From positions 4,712,001 to 4,776,000 of the forward strand of contig JAKZAP010000019.1 in the NCBI GenBank assembly GCA_023053575.1: a stretch of DNA of 64,000 nucleotides. The letters are read 5' to 3'. Under the pieces are notes generated by a model. That model searched no databases. It was not told where the DNA came from and worked only from the letters and a program-made list of their open reading frames with translations. This DNA is from Branchinecta lynchi. Lineage: Eukaryota > Arthropoda > Branchiopoda > Anostraca > Branchinectidae. The translations under genes and the position numbers were made by a program. Below, piece by piece: positions 1-9,825 of this stretch (position 1 is the first letter of the stretch; each line of letters begins with the position of its first letter).

Positions 1-98
1 TAGGCGAACTGTCGGAAAATGTTGGCGTACTGACGGAATTCTGTGGCGAACTGACGTTTATGTCAACTGACGTGTTGCGGTACTGACGGGACCCCGAA
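1..98. repeat. short imperfect tandem repeat at window edge
   Basis: Units of roughly 21 bp carry the core GGCGAACTGACG or GGCGTACTGACGG and recur four to five times, cut off by the window start. A following stretch (about 99-180, AGAAATAAATGATGGG) resembles 4930-4990, so it probably belongs to a dispersed LINE 3' region. No coding potential seen. Confidence 0.5.
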
Positions 99-179
99 AT
101 TGTCAGAAATAAATGATGGGATGAAACTACGTAAAAAATGGGTAGAAGAATTAGCGGGAAATGGGGAAAATTGATGAAG

Positions 180-600
180 TTGTGTTTTTGTAGATACCAT
201 GTATCTATTACCACGGTGACTCGATCTGCAATAGTCGTTTTTGCAGTTACCGCGGTATCTGATACCAGGGTTGCTCTGTAGAAACGACAATTGCCTAAAC
301 TGCGCTTTTCGAAGTCATCCCAAAGGAAAAACTTTAAACTTATATTCAGTCACATCACTAAGTGCCAAACTTCTTTCACACCAATTTGGTGATGATGAAA
401 GTGAGATGACTTTTTCAGATACCACAACCGGTTACCACGGTCGGACCCTGGTATCTGAATATCAGATACCACGATGACTGGTCAGATACCACAATAACCG
501 CAAAAACGCCTTTTGACCGTGTTATGAGATACCACGATAACTGTGAAAACGACTTTAGACCGTGGTATCAGATACCATGGTATCTGCAAAAACGCAACTA
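180..600. repeat. dispersed GGTATCTGATACC palindromic repeats
   Basis: The self-complementary motif GGTATCTGATACC and halves of it (GGTATCTG, CAGATACCAC) occur about ten times, spaced irregularly and mixed with GCAAAAACG and AAAACGAC boxes. The same set recurs at 14005-14215. This looks like a foldback or satellite-derived repeat, not a gene. Confidence 0.6.
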
Positions 601-990
601 TTGACGACGTTCTGTAATTCCACTTGAACCAATGTAACCATCGAAAGGAGTTGTTGTATTGGACGCGAAAGCTGGAAGCTTTGGAAATCCTTGAGATCGA
701 AGATACAGATCGTGTTCCATCCTACTTGCCGTAGTTACTGGAACAGATTTTTCTATTTTCAGCAAAATATCGTGCCACGGGCTAATCGGACCCATCACGT
801 CAAAGAGATTCGTAGCTACCAAGCTTACTACGCTCCTGAGCGTGGTAAGCAAATAGTTACCATTAGCAAGAACAAATAATCTGACAGAACCTCCGTCTCC
901 CTATCCTTCCCTTCCTTCAAAATATGGCGTTGGGTTCCACCGTTCTGCAGCTCCCTTTCCGCCTTCCTGTTGCTTCGATTGGTTTACTGC
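598..990. other. unassigned stretch with weak exon-like signals
   Basis: Minus strand: a CTGTTCCAG acceptor-like site near 745 opens a frame ending in ITERRQ and a stop at about 598. Plus strand: TTCTATTTTCAG (about 757-768) opens a frame to a GTAAGC donor at about 843. Neither product is recognised, and the two are mutually exclusive. Nothing else is visible. Confidence 0.15.
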
Positions 991-994
991 TTTC

Positions 995-1376
995 GCACTA
1001 AATGGCTTCAATTGGTCGGAGAATCTTGATCATTTCACTGTAGGTGATTCTTTCTTGGGCTTTGGACAACGGAGTTGTTCTTATGCTTTCGAAGCTGTGA
1101 CGGATTCTGTTTCTCTCGCAGAAAAGGGTGATGTTGTCTCTTCCACTGGAGTTCTTCGGGCATTCAAACACCAGGTGTTGGGAGTTTCGTCGTGGGAGTT
1201 GCAGAGTCTGCAGCGGGGGGTGTGGTGGAGTCCCCATTCAAACAGTCTTGTTCATTAGGGTAGCGGCCGATTCCAACATCAACATATCTCTGTAATATGA
1301 CTATGCGGAGTCGAATATTTTCCCGTACTCTTTCCGCTACGAACGAGCGGAGCTTAGTAGCTTCGCGCCACATCAC
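995..1376 (-). pseudogene. degenerate LINE reverse transcriptase C-terminus
   Basis: On the minus strand two overlapping frames together show the usual end of a non-LTR retrotransposon ORF2: a basic stretch (VRENIRLRIVILQRYVDVG), then CRLCN followed by a His and HLVFECP. This is the C-terminal zinc-binding motif that follows RT in many LINEs. The motif is split between frames, so at least one frameshift has occurred. The final residues end in RPIEAI before a stop at about 998. No RT catalytic domain is present upstream, so this is a 5'-truncated dead copy. The LINE clade cannot be assigned. Confidence 0.5.
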
Positions 1377-2307
1377 GTTTCGTTACCTCTACAAATAGCT
1401 AAATCGCTGTAAACCCGCCGTGAGGAAAAATAGAAGTCAAAGCTGATTGGTTCTATGGAGCGCTCCAGAGCGGGTCAGCCGGCGGAGTTCCTGCTAGCCT
1501 CCTGCAATTTTTTTTCTGCGATGAGTATTGGCGAAGACGGAAGGTGAGTAAACGGGTACCAACGTCAGCTCAAAACTAGGGTAAATACCTCTAGGTCCGC
1601 TCAGTTTTGTCGGGGTAATCATAGTCGCTGCATGGGACTAAAGACAGAAGTCCTATCTGATTATTTGTTCTTGCTATTAGCGACTATTTCGAGGAGGCTG
1701 GAACGGTCAGCGTAGTAATTTTTCACGAGGCTGGCATGGAAATAGTTGTTTGAAGGGTGGAACACGCTCATAGGCATATTGGGTTCATTCATTCTTTAGT
1801 TTGAGCTTATCTTTGTAAATATTTGATAAGCTGCTGCCGTTGTAAACAGAGTTGTTTGTCTTCAGAAAATAGTCATCTCGTTGAACTTTATTTGCTTTCT
1901 GAGACATTTTGGGAGGGCAGTGTCGGAGAGGAACCAACCTGTTAGCATCTGACTGGGGGGGGGGGGGGGGGGGGCTAAGAAAGGTAATTCACTTACAACT
2001 CGTTGCTCCACCTTACCGACTTTCACTCAGTCAAGGCCGGATTTCATACAGAAATTCACGATGAATTTTTCTCGCGTCTTAGCATTACCAGCAGAGGTGC
2101 AAGTCATCAGAGTGGTATCTGTGGTCAGTCACTTCATTTCAGAATAATAATTTAAGTGTTGGAAATATAGATTATCATAATCCTTCGAAACTGAAGAGCA
2201 GAAAATCAGACCAAAAATATATCAATAATTTCACTAGTGGCATATCAGAAGATTGCATAAAATAAAACAACTAACCAATTCTCCAGAAGTATTAATAGGC
2301 CCATGTT
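1377..2307. other. no gene recognised; 20-nt G run
   Basis: Noncoding by inspection. An uninterrupted run of 20 G lies at 1955-1974, typical of unstable homopolymers in this genome (C runs recur in family A). A possible mini-exon ending in GACGGAAG followed by GTGAGT lies near 1520-1542, but no product can be named. Confidence 0.4.
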
Positions 2308-3310
2308 AAACAAGAGCTGTAAGATCATATGGCACTTGCAGCTGTGTGTAGTAGGTAAGGTCTGTTAGGAGTCAGAAATGATTATGTTTTTTTTAAAGAA
2401 TGATGGGCTCTCGGGATCATGAAAATGTATATTTTGCTCAGAAGAATTTTAAGGGCTTGTTCTTGTTGTTCTCACCAAGTTTCATCACGATCGCTTCACT
2501 ATAAGTGTGACACAAGATTTCCGGTTCCCCCCTCCGACTCTCCCCCCCCCCCATATTCATCGGATTCGGTCCGGACTTGAAACAGGACATCTAAGACACG
2601 AGGTCTTTCCAGATATCAAGTCTCATTAGCCGCGTTTGTGTTCCTCGTTCGTCATTATCAGTACGAAAAACGTCGTCTTAGTTTTTCTCACATTACAGTT
2701 TTCTTGGGCAATAAACGTCGTTTGACGAACGAACTAGATACGAAAACGTCAAAATTCGAACTAACTTAATATTTGCAACAGCAAAGTTCAAAAGTGTTTT
2801 CAAACTTGGTTTACAAGTTTTATTTGTTTTATGAATTTTCCAAATTCGTGCCTAATTACCGAACCGAGATGTTGAAACAGACTTTCTGCCTTCGTTCGTC
2901 GTTTCAGGAACGATGAATGAAACGGCAGTTGTACGGAACAAAGAAAACGCCTTATTCTCGGCAGTTCAACGCCGTTGACGAAAGGCTTTATAAAGAAAAC
3001 GCTTAGGCTATAGTAAACGACGGTTGGAACGGCAAATCGAACGACGATTAAGATCAGATCACTGGTTCGAAAGTTATGCATGCCCCTAAATTCCGGGTTC
3101 CGCCTCCTCTCCCCCTCCCCCCCCCCACGATGGTCGGATCGGGCTAGTGACTATTTCAAAGTTAATCTAGTCGGATTGCTGATATACCTGCCAAGGTTTA
3201 TCGTCCTAGCACATCCGGAAGTACCCTAACTCGCAATCGTGGGACCGACAGAATTGCGATCGGTATATGGCACTTGGCACTTGGCCGAAGTCACGCTTCA
3301 GAATCAATCA
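2308..3310 (+). mobile_element. family A hairpin-ended element with nested insertion
   Basis: It starts with the family A 5' signature (ACAAGAGCT, spacer, ATCATATGGCACTTG) and ends near 3270-3300 with ATATGGCACTTGG after GGACCGACAGAATTGCGATC. The interior carries the family modules: CAAGTTTCAT-like boxes, TCCGGTTCCCCCCTCC, GATGGTCGGATCGGG and C runs. It is interrupted at 2629-3047 by unrelated DNA. No transposase is encoded. The subterminal hairpins plus internal tandem modules resemble non-autonomous Helitron/Helentron elements; that assignment is inference. Confidence 0.55.
2629..3047. mobile_element. 419-bp insertion in family A copy, TTA duplication
   Basis: Family A copies elsewhere read TTTCATTAAGATCCGATCACC without interruption. 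Here the segment is split after CATTA and resumes with TTAAGATCAGATCAC, leaving TTA at 2626-2628 and 3048-3050. The insert begins GCCGCGTTTGTG and contains repeated AAACGTCGT motifs. A 3-bp TTA/TWA duplication is the habit of PIF/Harbinger elements, but no clear terminal inverted repeat is visible, so this is tentative. Confidence 0.4.
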
Positions 3311-3567
3311 TATATCGTTAATCTCTGGAAAAAAAAAATATTGTCCATATCTGACGTGTTCAATAGATGCCATTATTATGAGGACTTCTGCTCGACTACG
3401 AAGATTACCACATGGTTGTGACGCGATGATAAATTTTTTCGGAAATTGCGTCATTAAAGTAGTTCGAATGGATCGGGTCACAAGTCCGAATACAAGTTTC
3501 AAGAGACAAATGTGTATGTGTATCTACTCTGAACCCGTAACAGATAATAAGACGGAATAGGTAAAGC
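3311..3567. other. no gene recognised
   Basis: Overlapping short frames on both strands but no known motif, splice context or repeat structure. Probably intronic unique sequence or decayed repeat. Confidence 0.3.
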
Positions 3568-3735
3568 CGCGTTTACAACCATGCCTAGCCAATCTCAGAT
3601 GCGTAGGCATCGTGCCTACGCTTAGCCTAGCACCGAGTCCTAGAGCCTATAACTTTGTGTCTGGCAAAAAATGTGAGAACGGTGATGCTAGATAAGTGCC
3701 TAGGCATCTGGGGTTGGCTAGGCAGGCTAGTGAAC
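3568..3735. mobile_element. small foldback (MITE-like) element
   Basis: Left arm GCCTAGCCAATCTCAGATG and right arm CATCTGGGGTTGGCTAGGC are imperfect inverted repeats around a spacer that also contains GTAGGCATCGTGCCTAC. The whole unit would form a long hairpin. There is no coding capacity. The target duplication is not evident. Confidence 0.5.
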
Positions 3736-4136
3736 TTGGGTAAGAGAAAATAAAGAAAAAGACAAAAGGGAAACAACTAAAATGTTACAGACACTGATTA
3801 TTTATACCAGTATCGTCCGCTATTCATGATATAAGTCAAGAAGGTGACTTTCGTAAACGCTGATTTTTTGTTTTTTGTTTTTTATGAATGAAGGGTTTAT
3901 TAAAAAGAACTGGAATCTTCAATGCCCAGAGGCGAACCTGTATGTAATGTAGATTTAATAGCTATAGTTGGGTCGGTCAGACCCTACCGCGGAATAATAA
4001 ATGGATCACTTGTCCAAATGGAGAGCTAGAGCGTATCGAAAGTAGCGTATCTCTGCTGCTTTGTTTTCGTCCCGTAGTAGTTCCAAATACGGTATTGTTG
4101 TGATTTAGCCTGACGTATTTTTCTTTGCATTTTCAG

Positions 4137-4231
4137 CTCAGCACCTCCAGAAACCGCCGATGGTTGTAAGTCCAGCATTGTTGAACCAGAACGCAAGCCC
4201 AACGGGGGCCTTGACGCCACAAGCACAGCAG
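4137..4231 (+). CDS. YAP/Yorkie homolog, exon between WW region and coiled coil
   Basis: A 95-nt internal exon bounded by a polypyrimidine tract and TTTTCAG acceptor (ending 4136) and a GTAGGT donor (starting 4232). After a two-base partial codon it encodes 31 residues, beginning QHLQKPP and ending LTPQAQQ, so it enters at phase 1 and leaves at phase 0. The composition (Pro, Gln, Ser, Asn) fits the linker between the second WW domain and the coiled coil of YAP-type coactivators, where vertebrate YAP has a similar Pro/Gln-rich stretch. By itself this peptide is weak evidence; its assignment rests on the phase-compatible exon 2.07 kb downstream. YAP/Yorkie proteins shuttle to the nucleus and co-activate TEAD/Scalloped targets under Hippo-pathway control. 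The WW and TEAD-binding exons were not found in the window and may lie upstream. Confidence 0.65.
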
Positions 4232-4239
4232 GTAGGTGT

Positions 4240-4345
4240 CGTAAATAGTACTTGAGCCCAAGCTGACTGGGAAACATGTTTGAACAATGGATAAAACGGA
4301 TAGGTCAGCTACGAAGATTTGGCGGCAATATTTCGGCCCCGACCA
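4240..4345 (-). repeat. degenerate copy of hammerhead-like repeat
   Basis: On the minus strand it retains GGGCCGAAATATTGC, then TAGCTGACCTATCCG and the downstream GTCAGCTTGGGCTCAAG tail found in copies at 39.6, 48.1 and 57.9 kb. The CTGACGA half is missing. It sits directly after the YAP exon donor. Confidence 0.6.
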
Positions 4346-4820
4346 CCATTGATTAAATTTTACTCCATTTGTTTAGTTGATTGGTTGATTTTGGTACGAC
4401 GGTATGGTTTCGTACTTACTGTTTGTTGTTGTTTTTTTTTGCTTTCTTTCTTCATTTCTTTTTGTTTCTTCCTCTTTCAGTTTTCTTCTCTTTTTTGAAA
4501 AAAGAATGTGAAAATTAATTTAAAGTGAAGTTTTTTTTTGTACTGCCCCCACAGGCCCATTCGGGCTTTCCTGCATTCAGAAGTATCATTAATTAATTTC
4601 TTAATTTGAATTTATTTTCAAAATTCCTTCACGGGCAAGCCGAACATTGGATTTGCTGGTTTGTAAAAAGTTGGTTTGTATAATAAAGAGTATTAGACTA
4701 TAAACTAAACTAAAAAAGTTATTGAGAAGGGTCCGCGTCAGGCTTTTGAACGTCAGGGGCAACCTTCGGGAAGAAACGAACCTGGAATTTATATTAGAAA
4801 ATATGGACTAGTGTTTTGCA
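4346..4820. other. intron of YAP homolog, T-rich
   Basis: Pyrimidine-rich DNA with T runs (4430-4545) and no recognised element or coding sequence. Confidence 0.35.
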
Positions 4821-4822
4821 TT

Positions 4823-5310
4823 TCATCAATCAATCAAGCAAATTTATTTCCAAATAGCTCAGAGTCACAAGAGGAATACAATGTTTAAGAAATACACAAA
4901 ACAAATTAACTAATACACTTAAAAGATATGACCAGAAATAAATGATGGGTGAAAGTATGTAAGAATTGGGCAGAAGAGGGGGATATGGAGAAAAGTGGTT
5001 GCCGGTGTTCCTCTCGGACCGACGAACGGACAACGGGAGTGGAGGGGGGGGGGGGATAGACGGCCTATAGAGGAATAAAAAACTATCTTTGCTCCAAATT
5101 TCTTTTTAAAGAGTGTTTCTGCGGTCAGTTAATTTAGGAACGTCCAATTTAATGATAGCCTCTTCATATGAAATGTTACGATCGCCGACAGTGATTCTCA
5201 CTGCTCTCTTTTGGACATTTTCCAGGCGATCAGAGAGCTCAGCAGAAACAGTAGAATGCCAAACCGAATTTATTTCCTTTGGGTGCCTTGAGGCGTTACA
5301 CGTATTCACT
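4823..5310 (-). pseudogene. LINE RT C-terminal fragment with 3' UTR
   Basis: The minus strand at 5106-5309 encodes a peptide with VWHSTVSAELSDRLENVQKR, then AVRITVGDRNISYEEA and LDVPKLTDRR. This order (VWH, LE-xx-QKRA, SYEEAL, L-P-L-xx-RR) is characteristic of the end of CR1/L2/Jockey-type ORF2. The 3' UTR runs on to about 4830. The RT catalytic domain is absent, so this is a 5'-truncated copy. A similar 3' region occurs near 99-180. Confidence 0.6.
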
Positions 5311-5685
5311 TCCGGAGAAATGGGCGGTAATCGACACTGAAGAGAAATAGGCGGTATCTTCTCGACAGAACACCCGCTTGCGTTCTACACTCCGCGAGTG
5401 GAAACGGGAAGTAGGATTCGTTTTTGTTGGTCCTTACGATGATTTTCTTCTCCGAATGGTGGCTTTTGTGGCGCGGAGTGTAGTTTCTTATTCATTCTCG
5501 TATTACAATTACTATGTATTTACAATTCGGTTTGTGATCCATAATATTTTTTACGAAAAGAAATAGTGCTCATAGTTACATGAATTGAAGTGTTATAATA
5601 GTTTAATTACAATTGTAACCTAAGTTATACATATACAGTTCGCGGTTTAAAAGTACAAGTCACATATAAAAAAGATGTTAAAAAT
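5311..5685. other. no gene recognised
   Basis: Contains a short open frame at 5378-5566 without recognisable motifs, and AT-rich DNA after it. Confidence 0.3.
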
Positions 5686-6070
5686 TTGAGAAGTTGTTTC
5701 TTTAAGTACTGTAAATTTCTGAAGTATCTTCCAAAATCTTTTCGTAATCGTAAATTGGTTTCGAATTTTAATGTTCAGGATAGTATTAATACACTTTTTC
5801 GTTCGCATTCAAAATTATTTTCCCTCCACACCCATCCTGCCCTCTCAGCCCATGAAATTATTAGCCAGTTTTTCATTCTTGAACCCGATTAATGTGCTTG
5901 TCACTGTTTACAAATTTTAAGTCTGTTTAGTGTGTTTTTTATTTATAGAATGTTGTCGTGTTTATTTACATTGTTTTGTTTAAGTGTTTTAATATGTATA
6001 TTTTACTTTTGTATTTTATTCATACTCCGCTGTTACGAAAAAAGCGGGTCATAAATAAATAAATAAATAT
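5686..6070 (+). mobile_element. LINE 3' end with AAAT tail
   Basis: A short open frame ending in FFILEPD (stop at about 5890) is followed by a T-rich 3' UTR and a terminus GCGGGTCATAAATAAATAAA at about 6047-6069. The same GCGGGTCATAAATAAAT terminus appears twice at 50985-51150, identifying a dispersed LINE family with an AAAT-type tail. Only the extreme C-terminus is left; the coding call is weak, the tail is clear. Confidence 0.55.
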
Positions 6071-6296
6071 GTCTTCAACACTTCATATGTGTCTGAAACA
6101 AAATCTCGATGCATCTTATGTCCTTATTTTTGAAAGAGTTGTTGGTGGACTTCGAAGCTTTCGGCGAAGTCCCGGATTGGCCAAAAAAGCTAAAACAAAA
6201 AAGTCGCAGGTGCTAAACGCGACAATGACTAAGGGTGAGGATTTTTGAAGCTTAAAATTTTTTTTAAGATTTCTGACTTATTTTTCTATTTTCCAG
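6071..6296. other. intron of YAP homolog
   Basis: A short frame rich in Lys/Arg (about 6145-6236) and a palindromic CTTCGAAGC/CTTTCGGCGAAG stretch precede the exon acceptor. No supported feature. Confidence 0.3.
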
Positions 6297-6380
6297 CAAC
6301 TCCAGCAAAAAATGCGGCTTCAGCGACTTCAGAATGAGAGAGAACGTCTAGTTCAGAGACAACAAATGCTAAGAGAACAG
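6297..6380 (+). CDS. YAP/Yorkie homolog, coiled-coil exon
   Basis: An 84-nt exon with acceptor TATTTTCCAG (ending 6296) and donor GTATGT (starting 6381), phase 0 at both ends, coding 28 residues that begin QLQQKMRLQRLQNERERL and end with a Gln/Arg/Met-rich stretch. The spacing MRLQxLQxERERL is the signature of the coiled coil that follows the WW domains in YAP and TAZ (vertebrate YAP has MRLQQLQMEKERL). The family is a transcriptional coactivator controlled by Hippo/Warts phosphorylation. The upstream exon at 4137-4231 ends in phase 0 and joins this one in frame. No later exon (transactivation domain) was found downstream on the plus strand, so the following intron is either very long and transposon-filled or the remaining exons escaped inspection. 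This is the best-supported host gene in the window. Confidence 0.8.
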
Positions 6381-6834
6381 GTATGTGCGGTTTTGTTTTC
6401 TCTGGGACTTTTTTTTTAGGTTAGGTTATTCTTTATTTTACACAAAATCACATTAAACAACTTGACATATGAGACATAAGACCTATGTTTGGAGTTTGGT
6501 TTGGAGGTCACGATAATGTGTCAGCGGGGTCATTATGGAAGCAAGATTGCCTAGTTTTGTCATACTGTAACACTCACACTCTTTTACATTCAACCTATTC
6601 GTTCTGTTTTCAAAGACTATCTTATCTGCTCACACATACTTCTAAATGCCTTGAGTGAACTCGTCACTCTGTAACACCGATCCTCACACTCTTATCTCCC
6701 CATCATACAGTATTTGTATTCGCAATGACGGCATCAGACTGATTCTTGTGATACCATGTTTGGCTCTTTCCGAGATGCATGAACTCTTAATGTTTGGGAA
6801 AAGCAATAAATACACTCGAATAACAATTAAATAC
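6381..6834. other. no gene recognised
   Basis: Intronic sequence downstream of the YAP coiled-coil exon. No splice-bounded coding block or known repeat seen. Confidence 0.3.
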
Positions 6835-6973
6835 ACTGTCTGAAGTTTCATAACAGGTCACACAAGGATGCGCAGTATCAACAGACAACCTTGGATGTTA
6901 TCCGTTATGATTTTGCAAATGTATGTAATAGACGGTATGTATGACAGGCATTGTCAGGAAGAGCCGAAAAAGG
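6835..6973 (+). repeat. one arm of family D foldback, cut by gap
   Basis: CACTGTCTGAAGTTTCATAA, then CACAAGGATGCGCAGT and, further on, GGCATTGTCAGGAAGAGCC match the arms of the complete foldback at 37925-38235. The sequence breaks into the assembly gap at the place where the second arm should begin. Confidence 0.6.
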
Positions 6974-7073
6974 NNNNNNNNNNNNNNNNNNNNNNNNNNN
7001 NNNNNNNNNNNNNNNNNNNNNNNNNNNNNNNNNNNNNNNNNNNNNNNNNNNNNNNNNNNNNNNNNNNNNNNNN
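6974..7073. other. assembly gap, 100 N
   Basis: Exactly 100 N, a conventional unknown-length scaffold gap. Confidence 0.95.
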
Positions 7074-9500
7074 TATGCATGTCCGATTACCCGTTCCAAA
7101 GTTATGAATGTTTCTAGTTTCCAGACTCACCATCCCTTCACCCCCCCACTCCGACGGCCGGATCGGGGAAGTGATTATTTCCAACTTAATCTGGTCGGGT
7201 CACTGACATACCCGCCAAGTTTCATCGTCCTAGCTTATGTGGAAGCGTTTCACAAGTTATCCGCCCCCCCCCCCCCCCCAGTATCGGATTCGTTCCGGAT
7301 TTGAAACTGAACATCTGACACACGTGATCTTGACATACAGTTTCATGCATGTCCGATTGCCCGTTACAAAGTTATGCATGTTACTAGTTTCCGGATCCCC
7401 ATCCCTCCAATTCCACCACGATGGCCGGATCGGGGAAGTAATTGTTTCCAAGTTAATTTGATCGGGTTCCTTATGTGCCTGCCAAGCTTCATCGCCCTAG
7501 CTTATGTGGAAGTGCCCAAACTATAGCAAAACCGGGACATACCGACATACATTACGATCGCTATATGGCACTTGAGCATGCTCAAGTCCCATAACAAGAG
7601 CTACGAGCTCATATGGCACTTGTACGAGTAGGCTGTACAAGAACGACACCTCACTAATCTTTGCATTTGCCATACTTCACTATTTTCCGTGTTGGTTATG
7701 CTCCGAAAGAGTTTTCGCGTCTCATGCTACAGATGCGTCAAACCGGTTATCTGGATCTGGATATTTAGTTTCACTCATTTCTGAGAAGTTCCGGCATCGT
7801 CTCGATTGTCTGTAGCAAATGCACCTGACTGTTCAAACTTTCATCCCAATAAATCTATTTGTTTGATCCCTAGACGTGATACACGATTTCCGGTACTCAC
7901 TCTATCTCCACCTACCGTGGCCGAGAATAAATTGCCCGAGCAATTTATAGAAGTCAATATCCATATTTCTCTTCTCTTGCTCCCCAAAAAATGCTCGGAT
8001 CTAGGAACGGAAGTTTCCAGGGGTATGTTGTGTCAGGTTCTTAAGTCAAGATAATTCTGGTCGCTAATATGCCTGCAAAGTTTCGTTGTCGTTTTACATC
8101 TGGAACTATTCTAACTCACGACTACCGGAATTCCAGGAAACCCCCTACAGCTCCCCCCACAGAGCCCCGAAACCATCTTGCTCCGTCAATTTCAAATAGG
8201 CCTAATGCTTGTTCCATCCATTAAGTTTCGTCCCAATCCATCTGCTTTTAGAGTTTCTTGAGTTTTCTACCCCCCCCCCCCCATCCCCACAGGTATCGGA
8301 CCCGACCCGGACGTGACACTGAACGTCCGAGGTGATAGCTCACCAGACAAGTTTCATTCAAATCCGAGCACCCCTTCAAAAGTTATGCACGCCACTAGAT
8401 TCCGGACTCCCCATCCATCCACTCCCCCCCCACGATCGTCGGGTCGGGGAAACGGCTGTTCTCAAGTCAATCTGTTTGGATCCCTGACATATCTGCCAAG
8501 TTTCATCGCCCTAGGACATCAGGAAGTATGCCGAACTCGCGGGATCGCTAGAAATCCGGACCCCCACCCTAACTCCCCCATAGTGCCCTGATCCGGTCCG
8601 GTTATGTCAATGACGTGTCTAGGACTTGTGCTTGTTTTTCCCACCAAGTTTCATCCCGATCCCTCCACTCTAAGCGTTTCTCAAAATTTCCGGCTCCCTC
8701 CTCCAACTCCCCCCAGTGTCATCGGATCCGGTCCGGATTTAAAGTGAGATGTCTGAGACACGAGGTCATCCTAAATATCAACTTTCATCAAGATCCGATC
8801 ACCCGTTCGCAAGCTAAAAATACCTCAAATTTTGGCTTCACCCTCCCTCCACTCCCCCCTCCAGATGGTTGAATCGGGGAACTGACGAGTTCCTATTTAA
8901 TCTGGTCGGGTCCCAGACATGCCTGTCAATTTTCATCATCCCAGCACATCAGGAAGCACGGAACTCGCGGGATCACTACAAATTCAGACTTCTCCCCCCC
9001 CCCCACCAACTCCCCCAAAGTGAGCGGATCCGTTCCGGTTATATCAGTCACGTATCTAGGACTTTTGCTTGTACTTTCCACCAAGTTTCATCCGGATCCC
9101 TCCACTCTAAGTGTTTTCCAAGATTTCCGGTTTCCCCCTCCAACTCCCCCCAATGTCACCGGATCTGGTCTGGTTCCCCGATTCAACCATCTGAGACACG
9201 AAGTCCTTCCACATATCAAGTTTCATTAAGATCCGATCACCCGTTCGTAAGCTAAAAATATCTCATTTTTCCTATTTTTTCCGGATTCCCCCTCCCTCCA
9301 CTCCCCTCCAGATGGTCGGATCGGGGAATCGACCATTTCTAATTTAATCTGGTCCAGTTCCTGATATGCCTGCCAAGTTTCATCGTCCTAGCTTATCTGG
9401 AAGTGCCCGAACTAGCAAAACCGGGACCGACAGACCGACTGACGGACAGAAATTACAATCGCTATATGGCACTTGAGTAAGCTCAAGTGCCATAAAAACC
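7074..9500 (+). mobile_element. family A array (tandem copies)
   Basis: After the gap the sequence is continuous family A. One copy ends at about 7565-7598 with GCACTTGAGCATGCTCAAGT and is followed at once by the next copy start (AACAAGAGCTACGAGCTCAT ATGGCACTTG), so copies lie head to tail. The second runs to the terminal hairpin GGCACTTGAGTAAGCTCAAG TGCCATA near 9467-9497, preceded by GACCGACAGACCGACTGACGG. The interior repeats a set of boxes about every 450-500 bp (CCAAGTTTCATC, TTTCCGGTTCCCCCCTCC, GATCCGGTCCGG, CGATCACCCGTTCGAAAG, GATGGTCGGATCGGGGAA), each with C runs of 8 to 16. Open frames through it are Pro/Ser-rich by-products of this composition and have no start or domain support. 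No transposase seen. Confidence 0.65.
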
Positions 9501-9539
9501 TATCGTTTCGATGAAAAATTAAAAACCTACTGTTTTTAT

Positions 9540-9820
9540 GAAACAAGAACTAGAAGCGCATGTGGCACTTGCAAAGTTGGGTCAGAGAATGACTGTGGGA
9601 ATCTGTCAACTGGTGGGTTTAATGTAATCCTTTTGAGGCACGGATGTTCATAAGGCCATTGGGGGTCCTGGAAACGTGTCGTTTAGTCGAAAGCTTTGTT
9701 TGCACTCTGCTGTGATGATGCGCACTTAAAGGGGGCTAGGGGTTCCTTTGTGAGCAACACCCTTGATGCACAAATAATAATATGCATTTCGGGATCATGA
9801 AAAGTATCGTTTAGTCAAAA
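9540..9820 (+). repeat. family C copy with family A 5' terminus
   Basis: Begins AACAAGAACTAGAAGCGCAT GTGGCACTTG (the family A start), then continues with the family C unit: CACTTAAAGGGGGCTAGG, CAAGCAACACCCTTGA, GGGATCATGAAAAGTATCG, GTCAAAAGCATT. Further C copies lie near 13613-13850, 14215-14410, 40260-41060 and 60390-60570. Confidence 0.55.
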
Positions 9821-9825
9821 GCATT

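Noticed and set aside
598..852. Minus-strand ORF as a terminal coding exon
   Set aside because: One acceptor-like site but no recognised protein, no poly(A) signal, and a competing plus-strand exon model.
1955..1974. 20-G run as a regulatory element
   Set aside because: An isolated homopolymer with no supporting context; likely unstable repeat or sequencing artefact.
6868..7304. Open frames running across the N gap
   Set aside because: N positions cannot support a frame; both sides are repeat sequence.
7806..9255. Several Pro/Ser-rich open frames of 80-130 codons in family A
   Set aside because: They follow the C-run and repeat composition, have no consistent frame between modules and no domain; same for 61.4-63.9 kb.
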